DNA of 64,000 nucleotides from positions 1 through 64,000 of the forward strand of contig JAAVTG010000493.1 of assembly GCA_011947345.1 (NCBI GenBank). The letters are read 5' to 3'. Position 1 is the first letter of the stretch. Every line of letters starts with the position of its first letter. The position numbers and the translations under genes were made by a program. Positions 21,381 to 30,140 of the stretch are shown here, in pieces. The DNA comes from Phytophthora quininea. Its lineage: Eukaryota; Oomycota; Peronosporomycetes; Peronosporales; Peronosporaceae. The notes beneath the pieces were generated by a model. The model did not search any database, was not told where the DNA came from, and was given only the letters and a program-made list of their open reading frames with translations.

Positions 21381-21568
21381 GCCGAATATTCTGGTTATGA
21401 AATTTGCGTTCCCGCTCCGTAATTAAAACATAAATTACGGCAGTGCGCAGAACCGTATCTTTTTAAGGTCGCTTTGCGGTCTTTAAGGTTGCTGAGTGGG
21501 TTGCTCTATTTAAATGGTTGCTATAATTTCAGTCGTCAAATCGTATTATGGTTGCACCAACGCCATTC

Positions 21569-21577
21569 ACGGTATTG
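21569..21577. repeat. Right target-site duplication of MULE 1 (ACGGTATTG)
   Basis: Matches 15592-15600 exactly. The sequence beyond it (TCAGAATCC...) is the continuation of the pre-insertion locus. Confidence 0.8.
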
Positions 21578-21671
21578 TCAGAATCCAGCGTCTTGCTAGT
21601 GGCATGCGCTGTTACCGGCGCGGAACGGGTTGCACCGGCCGCAATGGGAGTCCAATACCAAGTACATATAT

Positions 21672-22781
21672 TCACGTCAATACTCCTGCGGAAGACTCCT
21701 GCGAACCCACGTCGTCTAGTGGCCACTCGTCGAACAACATGTCGTCAACCTCTTGATACCGAGCGTACATTTCCTCGACACTGCTGCTCTGGTCTTCCCT
21801 GGGCTTGGGCGTCATGTAGTCGTCTCCGTACGCTCCCTTTAAGAAATACGTCGGATCATGCAGTGTGTCGAAGGCCATCCCATTGATCGTCGCCTGCGAG
21901 AACGGTCGTACTCGACTGTCAAGCAGATACGGGCCGTACGGTCCTTCGAACTCCTGCAGCTTCCAGTCGCCGTACTCGGTATATTTCATCGCGTAGAGAT
22001 CCAAGTACGGCACGGTGAAGTTCCTGCTGAGAGGCAGGCTGGAGTCGTACAACACACCCGCCAGCGGATGCGTCGGCGCCACACAGACCCGCCAAATATC
22101 AAAGAGGAACATGTGATACCCTTTCCGCCAGAGCGCCGACTTCAGAGCTTCTTCCTCCAGTAGCTCGCCAACAAAGCCCAAGTCGGCGTCCTCTGTGAAC
22201 GGGATCACTGACTGATTCCGTATTGCCCCCAACAGCGACCCGTAGATGAGGAACGGAGTATTCCCTATCGCTTGAAGCTCCTCGTAGACTTCGACCAGCA
22301 GCATGTGCAGCACACTCGCGTAGCAGATCGGCTTGGAAGCCTCCAGCAGGTCCAGTCGATCAGGAGTCTCGCAGAATGGCGTGTCTGTCCGTCCTGAGAT
22401 TGGCAGGCAATAGCTGTACTTCCTCTCTTCTCGTCCAGTGTCGTCGCACAGCTCCGTGTGGTGGTGGTGGAACACCGGTGGTGGTGGCGGCCGCTTCTCC
22501 TTCAACGCCGAATAGTAGCTATGTCGTGAATGGTACTTGATGGTGCTGGGGTCCAGGACTCTCGGCGAGCAGCCCCAGTGATCGCTCGGCGGGACGAGGT
22601 CCAAGGGGCGGACGGACATTTCGATGGAAATGATGTTGGTCTCGATCACGATGCCAAAGGTCGCCAGCCCGATCAGCACCAGCACCAGCAGCGGGATCGT
22701 CGGGTCGCCTCCTCTGCGTCTGTACGCGCCTGCTGTGTCTGCTTCGCCAACCTCCTCGTACTTGTACTCGTTCGTCTTCAT
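21672..22781 (-). CDS. LicD/fukutin-like type II membrane protein, copy 4
   Basis: Start placed at MKTNEYKYEEV, the first ATG in the frame; the open frame extends 20 codons further without one. 369 aa. Anchor PTIPLLVLVLIGLATFGIV, then CSPRVLDPSTIKYHS, a proline run and a histidine run (VFHHHHTEL). The C-block reads PISGRTDTPFCETPDRLDLL, more like copies 6, 7 and 10 than 1-3. The core is YGSLLGAIRNQSVIPFTEDADLGF, followed by IWRVCVAPTHPLAG and VPYLDLYAMK. It has the longest acidic tail of the family (SVEEMYARYQEVDDMLFDEW). Intact. Confidence 0.86.
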   Translation of the reverse strand: MKTNEYKYEEVGEADTAGAYRRRGGDPTIPLLVLVLIGLATFGIVIETNIISIEMSVRPLDLVPPSDHWGCSPRVLDPSTIKYHSRHSYYSALKEKRPPPPPVFHHHHTELCDDTGREERKYSYCLPISGRTDTPFCETPDRLDLLEASKPICYASVLHMLLVEVYEELQAIGNTPFLIYGSLLGAIRNQSVIPFTEDADLGFVGELLEEEALKSALWRKGYHMFLFDIWRVCVAPTHPLAGVLYDSSLPLSRNFTVPYLDLYAMKYTEYGDWKLQEFEGPYGPYLLDSRVRPFSQATINGMAFDTLHDPTYFLKGAYGDDYMTPKPREDQSSSVEEMYARYQEVDDMLFDEWPLDDVGSQESSAGVLT

Positions 22782-22962
22782 GGCGAGAGCGGGAATGACG
22801 TCCGACCAGCCGTGGTGCACTCTAGATACCAAGTCACCCACATCCGTCTCAGTTTTATGCTCATTTGGATCACGAGATGCCGAGGGTGTCTGACTCGAGC
22901 AGCTCTTTGCATCCCATAATCAGCTACGAGTCGTAGACGCCCGTAGAGCTAGCAAACGTCTT

Positions 22963-23988
22963 CTATACCTTATTGTCATCCCGGGGCTTTGGCGTCATAA
23001 AGTCTTCGCCGTAGGCCTCCTTCAAGAAATAGACTGGGTCACGCACCGTGTCGAACGCCATGCCGTTGATCGACACTTGCGAGAAGGGCTGCACTTTGTT
23101 GGCTGGGAGCATGCGGCCATTGCTGCCTTCCAGCTCCTCCATATCCCAAGTGTAGTCTTCCTTCTGCTGCATCTTGTACAAGTCCACGTACGGCACTGCG
23201 TAGCTCTCAGCCAGCGGAAGATTTGGGTCGTACAAATGACCTGCTAGTGGGTGTGTCGGCGCCACACAGACTCGCCAGATATCCATGAAGAACATGTGGT
23301 AGCCCTTCCGCCATAGCGCGTCCTTGACTGTTTTTTCAGCGATCAAGTCGCCAACGAATCCGATATCGGCGTCTTCGGTGAAGGGGATCATGGACCCGTT
23401 GCGCACGGCTCCAAGTAGAGACCCGAACGCTAAGAATGGGATGTTCCCGGTGGCCTGCAGCTCTTCGTAGACCTCGACCATGACCATGTGCAATACACTA
23501 GCGTAGCAAATGGACTTGGAAGATCGTAGCGTTAGTAGATCCATGCGGTCTGCGGCGGTACAGAACGGCGAGTCCTTCCGTCCTGAAATGGGTAGACAGT
23601 AGTCATACCACTTGGTACGGTGGTTGTCTTCGTTGCAGAGCTTGGTGTACTTGCCTCGAAACACTGGCAGAGGTAGTGCGTCTAGATCTTGGAGCTTCGA
23701 GTAGTATTGATGGCCTGAATGGTATTGCACGGTGGTGGCGTTGACAATAGTGGGGGTACAGAGCTCATAGTTGTTGACGAGCACCGACGTGGTGTTGATG
23801 AGCTTGGTCTCCATGACGACGTCGAAGGCCACCAGGATGATGAGCAGGACGGCGAAGATCGGGATGACGGTGACGCCTGCGCAGTAGGCTCGACGGCGGT
23901 GGTGGAGACTCTTTTCGAGCTCCGTGAGCCAACGATGGTCGACCACCACCACGTCGACGGACTTGGGATCGACTTTGACTGCTCGCAT
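22963..23988 (-). CDS. LicD/fukutin-like type II membrane protein, copy 5
   Basis: 341 aa from MRAVKVDPKSVDVV (23988). The open frame continues upstream to 24264, but that part is low-complexity and lacks the family's N-terminal layout. Anchor VTVIPIFAVLLIILVAFDVVM, then CTPTIVNATTVQYHS, PISGRKDSPFCTAADRMDLL, FGSLLGAVRNGSMIPFTEDADIGF, IWRVCVAPTHPLAG and VPYVDLYKMQQ. It ends at the shared MTPKPRD block. Closest by eye to copies 1-3. All motifs intact. Confidence 0.87.
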   Translation of the reverse strand: MRAVKVDPKSVDVVVVDHRWLTELEKSLHHRRRAYCAGVTVIPIFAVLLIILVAFDVVMETKLINTTSVLVNNYELCTPTIVNATTVQYHSGHQYYSKLQDLDALPLPVFRGKYTKLCNEDNHRTKWYDYCLPISGRKDSPFCTAADRMDLLTLRSSKSICYASVLHMVMVEVYEELQATGNIPFLAFGSLLGAVRNGSMIPFTEDADIGFVGDLIAEKTVKDALWRKGYHMFFMDIWRVCVAPTHPLAGHLYDPNLPLAESYAVPYVDLYKMQQKEDYTWDMEELEGSNGRMLPANKVQPFSQVSINGMAFDTVRDPVYFLKEAYGEDFMTPKPRDDNKV

Positions 23989-24918
23989 GTGGTAGTGGGG
24001 GATGGTGGTGGTGCTGGTCGCTGGTCGCTGGTGCCGGTGCGATGGAGAAAGCGAAAGTGAGCGGACACGTTGCAGCTTGCCGAACCGTGGTACACCATGA
24101 GACGGCCCTCCATACAAATGCCCATATACTTTCCTTTTTACGTACAGAAAAATATGATTTTCGGAACCCGAAGGGGCAGAAAGTAGAGCGCTACACTTCT
24201 GGAGCTTCCTCGAAATGGTTGGAGGCAGCTCTTGAAGCGTGCTTTGCCATGACAGCGCAAGCATGGTGTAGAGAGAGAGAGAAAAAGAGAGAGAGCGATC
24301 ACCTGCCCGAGCTTGGGGTCGTGATCATCGGCTCGTTCACAATGATCAGCTGTTCCACAAAGACTGGTCGGTCGAACGGACGTGAGGTGTTGTAGACGAA
24401 CCGTGAAAAGAATCCATGGCGAGCGTCGATCAGGTTGATCGTTAGAGTGGTTGATCGAGTTGCAGCGGCGAATACGTTTGTCGTCCGTCAAGTTGGAGGC
24501 AACTAAGATGTCCGGCAGAGGTTTTCGTGTGTACAACCAATGATGACTAGCGTCGAGTCCGAGTCAGCTAGGTCTGCAAGTAGCGGTGGTCACGTGGCTC
24601 GACCACACTCTTCGGCTGGGTACACGTCCCACAATGCGCTGCAGAAAATCATCTTGAGACGGGTGTCCTTCAGCTTCATCGTCCAGCAAGCTGACGACCA
24701 ACCCGGATCCGACAAGAATTTAGCTGTAGTTTGAAGGAAAGAAGAGCAATCTGCCATCGACGACGACATGTAACGTTAGCTGCAGTGGGGCTCACGTGGC
24801 CGTATATATTTTTTGTTCGAACTGGGGTGATTCCACTTCACCTTGGGTTTTGGGTGCAGCGCTGCAGCCTCCTTTACCGCCCAGCAATCCAGTTCATGCC
24901 TTCAGAAGCCAAAAAGGC
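23989..24918. other. Intergenic between divergent LicD copies 5 and 6
   Basis: Shared upstream region of two divergently transcribed LicD genes. It includes a GA-rich run at about 24269-24297. Small open frames on both strands have no domain. No RNA gene seen. Confidence 0.5.
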
Positions 24919-25898
24919 ATGAAGACACTCGAGCGTGGGGATGTCGAGATGGCGACTGCAAGACACTACGCCATAGCGGAGCGTCGACACAAGTTCGTTT
25001 GCTCGTACTTGGCCCTGATCCCAGTCGTCGCTCTGGTACTCGTCGGTTTGGTGGTGTTGGACGTCTCACTGGAGACCTACCTCCTCTCCAAGACGCCAAT
25101 ATCCATCCTACTCAACCCGCAAGTCTGCACGCCACGAGTGATCAACGCCAGCAACGTCGAATACCATTCCGATCACCCGTTCTACTCGACACTCAAGGAC
25201 ATGAACCCACCACCACCACCAGAGTTTCGAGACGACCACGCCATCCTCTGCAACGAGTGGACTCGACACCTGGCCCAGTTCAGCTACTGCTTGCCCATTT
25301 CAGGTCGCAAGGACACTCCGTTCTGCACGAAACCTGACCGACTGGACCTGGTTGACACGTCCAAGCCGATCTGCTACGCGAGTGTGTTGCACATGCTGTT
25401 GGTGGCAGTGTACGAAGAGCTGCAAGCCACTGGGAACGCTCCGTTCCTTGCTTTTGGCTCTTTACTTGGAGCTGTCCGTGATGAGTCGGTGATTCCTTTC
25501 ACCGAGGACAGTGATATTGGATTCGTTGGTGAACTACAAGAGCAGAGCGTGTTGAAGGAGGCGTTGTGGAGGAAAGGGTATCACATGTTCCAGACCAAGA
25601 TTTGGCGGGTCTGCGTGGCTCCGACACACCCGTTAGCTGGTCGTTTGTATGACCAGAGCTTGCCGATTACAGACGAATACACTGTGCCATACCTGGACAT
25701 GTACTCCATGAAGCAACAGGATAAGGGCGACTGGGACCTGCAAGAACTCAAAGGCAGAAATCTCCCAGATGACCGAGTGCAGCCCTTTGCAAAGGTGACG
25801 ATGAATGGCATGCAGTTCGATACTGTACATGACCCTAAGTACTTTTGAAGAAAGCGTACGGCTCGGACTTCATGACACCGAAGCCACGAGAGAAATAG
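24919..25898 (+). CDS. LicD/fukutin-like type II membrane protein, copy 6, frameshift near the C-terminus
   Basis: Start at MKTLERGDVEMATARHY, where codon use becomes family-like; the ATG ten codons on is an alternative. Anchor LALIPVVALVLVGLVVLDV, then CTPRVINASNVEYHS, PISGRKDTPFCTKPDRLDL, FGSLLGAVRDESVIPFTEDSDIGF and VPYLDMYSMKQQ. The frame stops at DPKYF (25846); one more T in the TTTT run continues it through LKKAYGSDFMTPKPREK to 25898, 326 aa in all. About 520 bp in the middle (25120-25640) are almost identical to copies 7 and 10 whereas both ends are diverged. Confidence 0.82.
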
Positions 25899-25943
25899 AG
25901 TGGTAAAATATTCATTGATGCTGTGGTGTTGCTATTGTAAAGT

Positions 25944-26900
25944 TCATTCGCGGGGCTTTGGCGTCGTGTAGTCGTCCCCGTACATTTTCGTCAGAAAGAA
26001 CTCGGGATCGTGCACGGTGTCGAACAGCATCCCGTTGAGAAATAGCTGCGAAAATGGTTGTGCTTTGTTGTCAGGCAACTGGCCTTTGTAACCCTGCAGG
26101 TCCCAGTCTGCGTCGTCTCGCTGCTTCATGGAGTACAAATCCAAGTACGGCACGGAATACTTTTTCGTCAGCGGCAAGCTTGAGTCGTACAAATGACCAG
26201 CTAGCGGGTGTGTCGGAGCCACGCAGACCCGCCAAATCCTCCTCTTGAACATGTAATACCCTTTCCTCCACAACGCCTCCTTCAACACGCTCTGCTCTTG
26301 TAGTTCACCAACGAATCCAATATCACTGTCCTCGGTGAAAGGAATCACCGACTCATCACGGACAGCTCCAAGTAAAGAGCCAAAAGCAAGGAACGGAGCG
26401 TTCCCAGTGGCTTGCAGCTCTTCGTACACTGCCACCAACAGCATGTGCAACACACTCGCGTAGCAGATCGGCTTGGACGTGTCAACCAGGTCCAGTCGGT
26501 CAGGTTTCGTGCAGAACGGAGTGTCCTTGCGACCTGAAATGGGCAAGCAGTAGCTGAACTGGGCCAGGTGTCGAGTCCACTCGTTGCAGAGGATGGTGTG
26601 GTCGTCTCGAAACTCTGGTGGTGGTGGTGGGTTCATGTCCTTGAGTGTCGAGTAGAACGGGTGATCGGAATGGTATTCGACGTTGCTGGCGTTGATCACT
26701 CGTGGCGTGCAGACTTCAGAGCTCAATAGAGCAGACGTCGAAGCTCTCGAGATAACGTACGTCTCCATGGACACATCCAAAGCCACAAGTCCGATGAGTC
26801 CCAACGTCAGCACGGGGATCGCAGCGAAAGCCTTCCAGGTGACGTCACGTTCGTGCTTGAGCCCTCTGAAGTGGGCTGCAACTGCAGTATACTCGGACAT
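25944..26900 (-). CDS. LicD/fukutin-like type II membrane protein, copy 7
   Basis: 318 aa from MSEYTAVAAHFRGL (26900). The upstream open frame is only the antisense of the rhamnosidase 3' end. Anchor FAAIPVLTLGLIGLVALDV, then CTPRVINASNVEYHS, a proline run, PISGRKDTPFCTKPDRLDLV, FGSLLGAVRDESVIPFTEDSDIGF, IWRVCVAPTHPLAG, VPYLDLYSMKQRDD and a short tail TTPKPRE. Intact. It lies within the left arm of the inverted duplication, and copy 10 is its near-identical twin. Confidence 0.87.
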   Translation of the reverse strand: MSEYTAVAAHFRGLKHERDVTWKAFAAIPVLTLGLIGLVALDVSMETYVISRASTSALLSSEVCTPRVINASNVEYHSDHPFYSTLKDMNPPPPPEFRDDHTILCNEWTRHLAQFSYCLPISGRKDTPFCTKPDRLDLVDTSKPICYASVLHMLLVAVYEELQATGNAPFLAFGSLLGAVRDESVIPFTEDSDIGFVGELQEQSVLKEALWRKGYYMFKRRIWRVCVAPTHPLAGHLYDSSLPLTKKYSVPYLDLYSMKQRDDADWDLQGYKGQLPDNKAQPFSQLFLNGMLFDTVHDPEFFLTKMYGDDYTTPKPRE

Positions 26901-26932
26901 CTTGTGCTTGGAACAGCTTTGCACGGACTGTT

Positions 26933-26949
26933 GGAAGTGAGAATGAAAA
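26933..26949 (-). promoter_or_regulatory. Initiator-like element of LicD copy 7
   Basis: Minus strand TTTTCATTCTCACTTCC, about 33 nt upstream of the ATG, resembles the oomycete Inr core. The same sequence precedes copy 10. Confidence 0.4.
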
Positions 26950-27076
26950 CATGATTGAACTCCAACGAGTCGCGGTCCTTCGGCCAAGGGTCTCGGAAGA
27001 CGTTGACAGTGAAACCACGACTGTTTCGACTGTGACAATCTTACTTTTCGCATTCTAATGATCACCCCTCGATTGG

Positions 27077-29194
27077 CTAGCACGACATCGGTGCTTCGCC
27101 ACCGACTTCCCCAGCCTCCTTCGCCACGATCGAGAACGAGCCTCCGGTCGACACCGTCGACACCGTCACAAAGTCGTCCGATCCGCTGGCGACTCCGTAC
27201 GCGTCCGACGACGACACCCCGCTCGCCCACACCGTCTCGCCGTTGATGCTCACTTGGATTGAGTCGAGCGACTTGCCGAACGTCGGCACCGAGATCGACC
27301 CCGAGGTGTCCTGGGGAGTGGTGACATTGGCTGCGAAGAAGCTGTCGGCGTTCTTGGTCGTCCACGCCACGCTAAAGTCGCCCGTCGCCAGCGTGTAACC
27401 CGTCTGCAGCTCTCCAACGCCAGAGCCAGCCGCCAGCGGAGCGAACTCCCACGTCTTGCCGGCATCGGTCACAGGGTTCAGGCCACCGACATGAAACGTC
27501 AAAGAAGCCGTCGGACCTGTGGACCAGGCATGAGCGTGGGAGATGTAACCGCCCAACTCGAGGCCGTAGAACGGATACATGAGCTCGCCGGTCTCGTAGT
27601 ACGCCTCGATGGTGGTGGAGTTGCTGAAGTGGTCGAGCATGTACCCCCACTGACGACGGATGATCTCCATGGCGAGCGAGGAGTTGCCGGGGGTGGCGCG
27701 GAAGTGGGCTTCGACTTCGATACTGGTGATGAATGGCGAGATGGAGCCAAGACCTTCGGGCGACACAGCGCCGTACTCGTTCCAGCGCTTGGCGAGGTTC
27801 TCGGACACGGTGGCGGCGTCGGCAGCGGATTCGGTGAGGTTGTAGCGAACTGCAAGCGAGTTTCCGTCTTGTGGGAACAATTCCGCACCGGCGGTAGTGG
27901 TGTTGTCACGGAAGAGACCTTCCGAGGCGTCCCAGAGTTCGGAGTTGACGGCGGCCTTGACCGACTCGGCCAACACATCGTAGGTGGTGCCGTCGAATGA
28001 TGGCGCTTCCAGACTCAGCTCCGTGGCTAAGTCAGCATACAGCGTCAACGCCTGGTACAACAGCGAGTTGGCAGCAATGTTCTTGCCGCCTTGACCCACT
28101 CGTCCCCAATCGTTGGTGGCAGTCACGTTCAATAGCGTGTCGTTGGTGTCCAGCTTACCCAAAATGAACTCGAAGCCAAACAGTGCTTGGTCCCAAAACT
28201 CCTTCACGAGAGTTGTGTCAGCCGTCAAACTCGTGTAGTCGGCCAGCGCGATCAGCGTCCAGATGTGATACGTGTCGGAGTTGACGTCGGCTTCCTGAAC
28301 ACGAGGTGCGATCGGAGTTCCAGCGTAAGCGAACTGTCCGTTGGTGGTGTTTTGAATGGAATACAGCGACGTGATGGCGTGTTTGACGGACAGCAGGTTG
28401 TCGCCGTTGAGCGAGACAACTTTCGAGTGCGTCGACACTCCAAAGTCACCCGGCCACGGCGTGCGATCACGCTTGGCACCATCGACGAACACCTCGGCAC
28501 CGGTGGTGACGTTCTGGATTGTGGCGTTATTGAACCAACCGTACTCGGTGATCGTGGGCGGGTTCGCGCGGGACTCGTTCGAGGCGATTGTGCACAGCTG
28601 GACGGTGTAGGCACCAGCGTACCAGATCCGATTCAACAGGTCATCGTCGCTGTAGAAGAACCCGGTGTAGTCACGCAGCTTGTCGTCGTCCGTAGCTGGA
28701 GCCGCCGTGAAATGAGTGGAGACACCCGCGATTTCAACAGTGTTGGCCGAACTCGTGGACAACGTCAGGTAACGGTAGCTTCCACGAGCAAATTCGCGGC
28801 CGAAGGTGTAGGTGGAACCGGGTTCGGCTTTGGCGTAGATGGTGCCGTCGATGATGGCCATGTCGGTGGACAAGTCGGACTCGATGCCGATGTACTGCTC
28901 GCTCTCGGAGAAGGCCACGCCGAGCTCCGTGTCGCTGTCGGTGGCGTCTCCGAACTGCAGCGTGATGAAACCCGAGACCTGCTGGCCGAAGTCGTACGTG
29001 ACAGTGGATCCGTTGCCGGACAAAGTAGCGGTGAGGGTCGAGTCGGACACAGAGACATCTCCGGTGGAGCCGTAGATGGCGACGGGGACGATGTCTCTCG
29101 ACGCTGGCGACTGGATGTAGGTATCCCAGGACTCGGCGGTGGTGATGGCAACGAGGACGCTGGCGACGAACGCGACGGTGGCTCGGATCTTCAT
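27077..29194 (-). CDS. Secreted GH78-like alpha-L-rhamnosidase
   Basis: 705 aa from MKIRATVAFVASVLVAITTAES (29194), a good signal peptide; an in-frame Met 11 codons upstream is less likely. An N-terminal beta-rich part is followed by a six-hairpin region with DGAKRDRTPWPGDFG, NDWGRVGQGGKN, FRDNTTTAGAELFPQDGNSLAV and SHAHAWSTGPTASL, then a C-terminal beta-sandwich. These landmarks fit bacterial and fungal GH78-type enzymes that cleave terminal rhamnose from plant glycans; substrate is not shown. Many N-x-S/T sites agree with secretion. An initiator-like element lies 31 nt upstream. Its last third is duplicated, inverted, at 32649-33409. Confidence 0.8.
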   Translation of the reverse strand: MKIRATVAFVASVLVAITTAESWDTYIQSPASRDIVPVAIYGSTGDVSVSDSTLTATLSGNGSTVTYDFGQQVSGFITLQFGDATDSDTELGVAFSESEQYIGIESDLSTDMAIIDGTIYAKAEPGSTYTFGREFARGSYRYLTLSTSSANTVEIAGVSTHFTAAPATDDDKLRDYTGFFYSDDDLLNRIWYAGAYTVQLCTIASNESRANPPTITEYGWFNNATIQNVTTGAEVFVDGAKRDRTPWPGDFGVSTHSKVVSLNGDNLLSVKHAITSLYSIQNTTNGQFAYAGTPIAPRVQEADVNSDTYHIWTLIALADYTSLTADTTLVKEFWDQALFGFEFILGKLDTNDTLLNVTATNDWGRVGQGGKNIAANSLLYQALTLYADLATELSLEAPSFDGTTYDVLAESVKAAVNSELWDASEGLFRDNTTTAGAELFPQDGNSLAVRYNLTESAADAATVSENLAKRWNEYGAVSPEGLGSISPFITSIEVEAHFRATPGNSSLAMEIIRRQWGYMLDHFSNSTTIEAYYETGELMYPFYGLELGGYISHAHAWSTGPTASLTFHVGGLNPVTDAGKTWEFAPLAAGSGVGELQTGYTLATGDFSVAWTTKNADSFFAANVTTPQDTSGSISVPTFGKSLDSIQVSINGETVWASGVSSSDAYGVASGSDDFVTVSTVSTGGSFSIVAKEAGEVGGEAPMSC

Positions 29195-29224
29195 TGTTGC
29201 CAATGCGGACGACGCGATCGAAGG

Positions 29225-29241
29225 CAAATTCGCAAATGGTC
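29225..29241 (-). promoter_or_regulatory. Initiator-like element of the rhamnosidase gene
   Basis: Minus strand GACCATTTGCGAATTTG matches most positions of the oomycete 16-nt Inr-like core as I recall it, 31 nt before the ATG. Confidence 0.45.
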
Positions 29242-30140
29242 GAGCACTGCAGGAGCCGAGCTCAGCTCGGACACATCGACGCTGTTCACGAGATTTGCAT
29301 GGCGTTTCTTTGACTTTGTTTCAACTGCGTGGTTGAACGTGGAGACTTGATTTATGGCCCGCTCGTCAGTCATTTCCGTTGACGTACGTGTCCGACTGGA
29401 AAACGTTCGAACTGAAGCAACACGAAGCAGAAGTGATCCCGTCCGCGTGGTTGAAGTTGGCCGTCACACCTTTCCTTGGAGCTGCTCATCCGATCGTTGA
29501 CTCACTGCATCAGTGATAATTTCTAATGAAGGTGTTCTCGAGTAATGGTGAACCTGCTGGTGTCTCTCAAGATCTTGAAACGTCGGTGCATTTACTTGGA
29601 GACATCGCCAGCAACTACGCAGTGCGTGAAAACATCAACAATCTCGAGTCGAGTTGAAGTTGGAAACAGCTGCTACCATTGCTCGGTGCAGGCACATCTG
29701 CGAGGGAAGACTGCTGCTGACAAAGATATTCCCTGCCGTGTATATCGGTTCCTCATCCGTTTAACCGGTCTCCACGGTCTCAACGCATGAGACTTGAGCG
29801 GCCACAACGAGAGATTGGAGTGTACACCTTGGCGTGACAGAAGTCAAGACGAGCTGTGGAGCAGCAGACGATCTGGCGCTGGTGCTGAAACATTCCACGT
29901 CATCGAGATGAACTACGCACCGTTCCCTCAACCATTTCCGGTGCCTTTATTCGCTGCACGTCGTGCTGTTCATTGTTGAGACGGGCGTTCGAGCATTGGG
30001 ACAGCAACTTGTGCTCAAAACCCTGACGAACAGCAAACGCTACCGAAAAAGAACCCGGTCGCGAAGTAAAAGAACCCAGTTGCCGTTCGTCGAGTCGGTT
30101 CTGGCGTCTCCGACACTCGGCGCTGTATTCCGAATTCGCC
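29242..30140. other. Intergenic between divergent rhamnosidase and LicD copy 8
   Basis: About 900 bp with only short, domainless frames. No repeat or RNA gene recognised. Confidence 0.5.

Larger units (their letters stand above)
15601..21568 (+). mobile_element. MULE 1: Mutator-like element encoding a transposase-Ulp1 protease polyprotein
   Basis: 5.97 kb between 9-bp direct repeats. Both ends carry the sequence TGCAACCATAA about 12 nt inside the boundary (15613 on plus, 21556 on minus), with weaker similarity outside it. Subterminal GGTTGC repeats follow. The plus strand encodes an acidic N-terminus, a MULE transposase with SWIM zinc finger and a C-terminal Ulp1-type protease in several exons. 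A convergent minus-strand coiled-coil ORF lies at the 3' end. Its right border is 95 bp from the stop codon of LicD copy 4, so the insertion lies within the LicD cluster. Confidence 0.85.
25772..27839 (+). repeat. Left arm of a 2.07-kb inverted duplication
   Basis: Reads as the reverse complement of 32649-34714. It holds the tail of LicD copy 6, all of copy 7 and the 3' third of the rhamnosidase gene. Both boundaries fall inside intact genes, so this arm is the source. Few differences exist: one C in a C-run and scattered substitutions. Confidence 0.9.

Noticed and set aside
28187..29350. 387-codon plus-strand ORF
   Set aside because: Antisense shadow of the rhamnosidase gene; no ATG-led domain and low-complexity Gly/Val/Arg composition.
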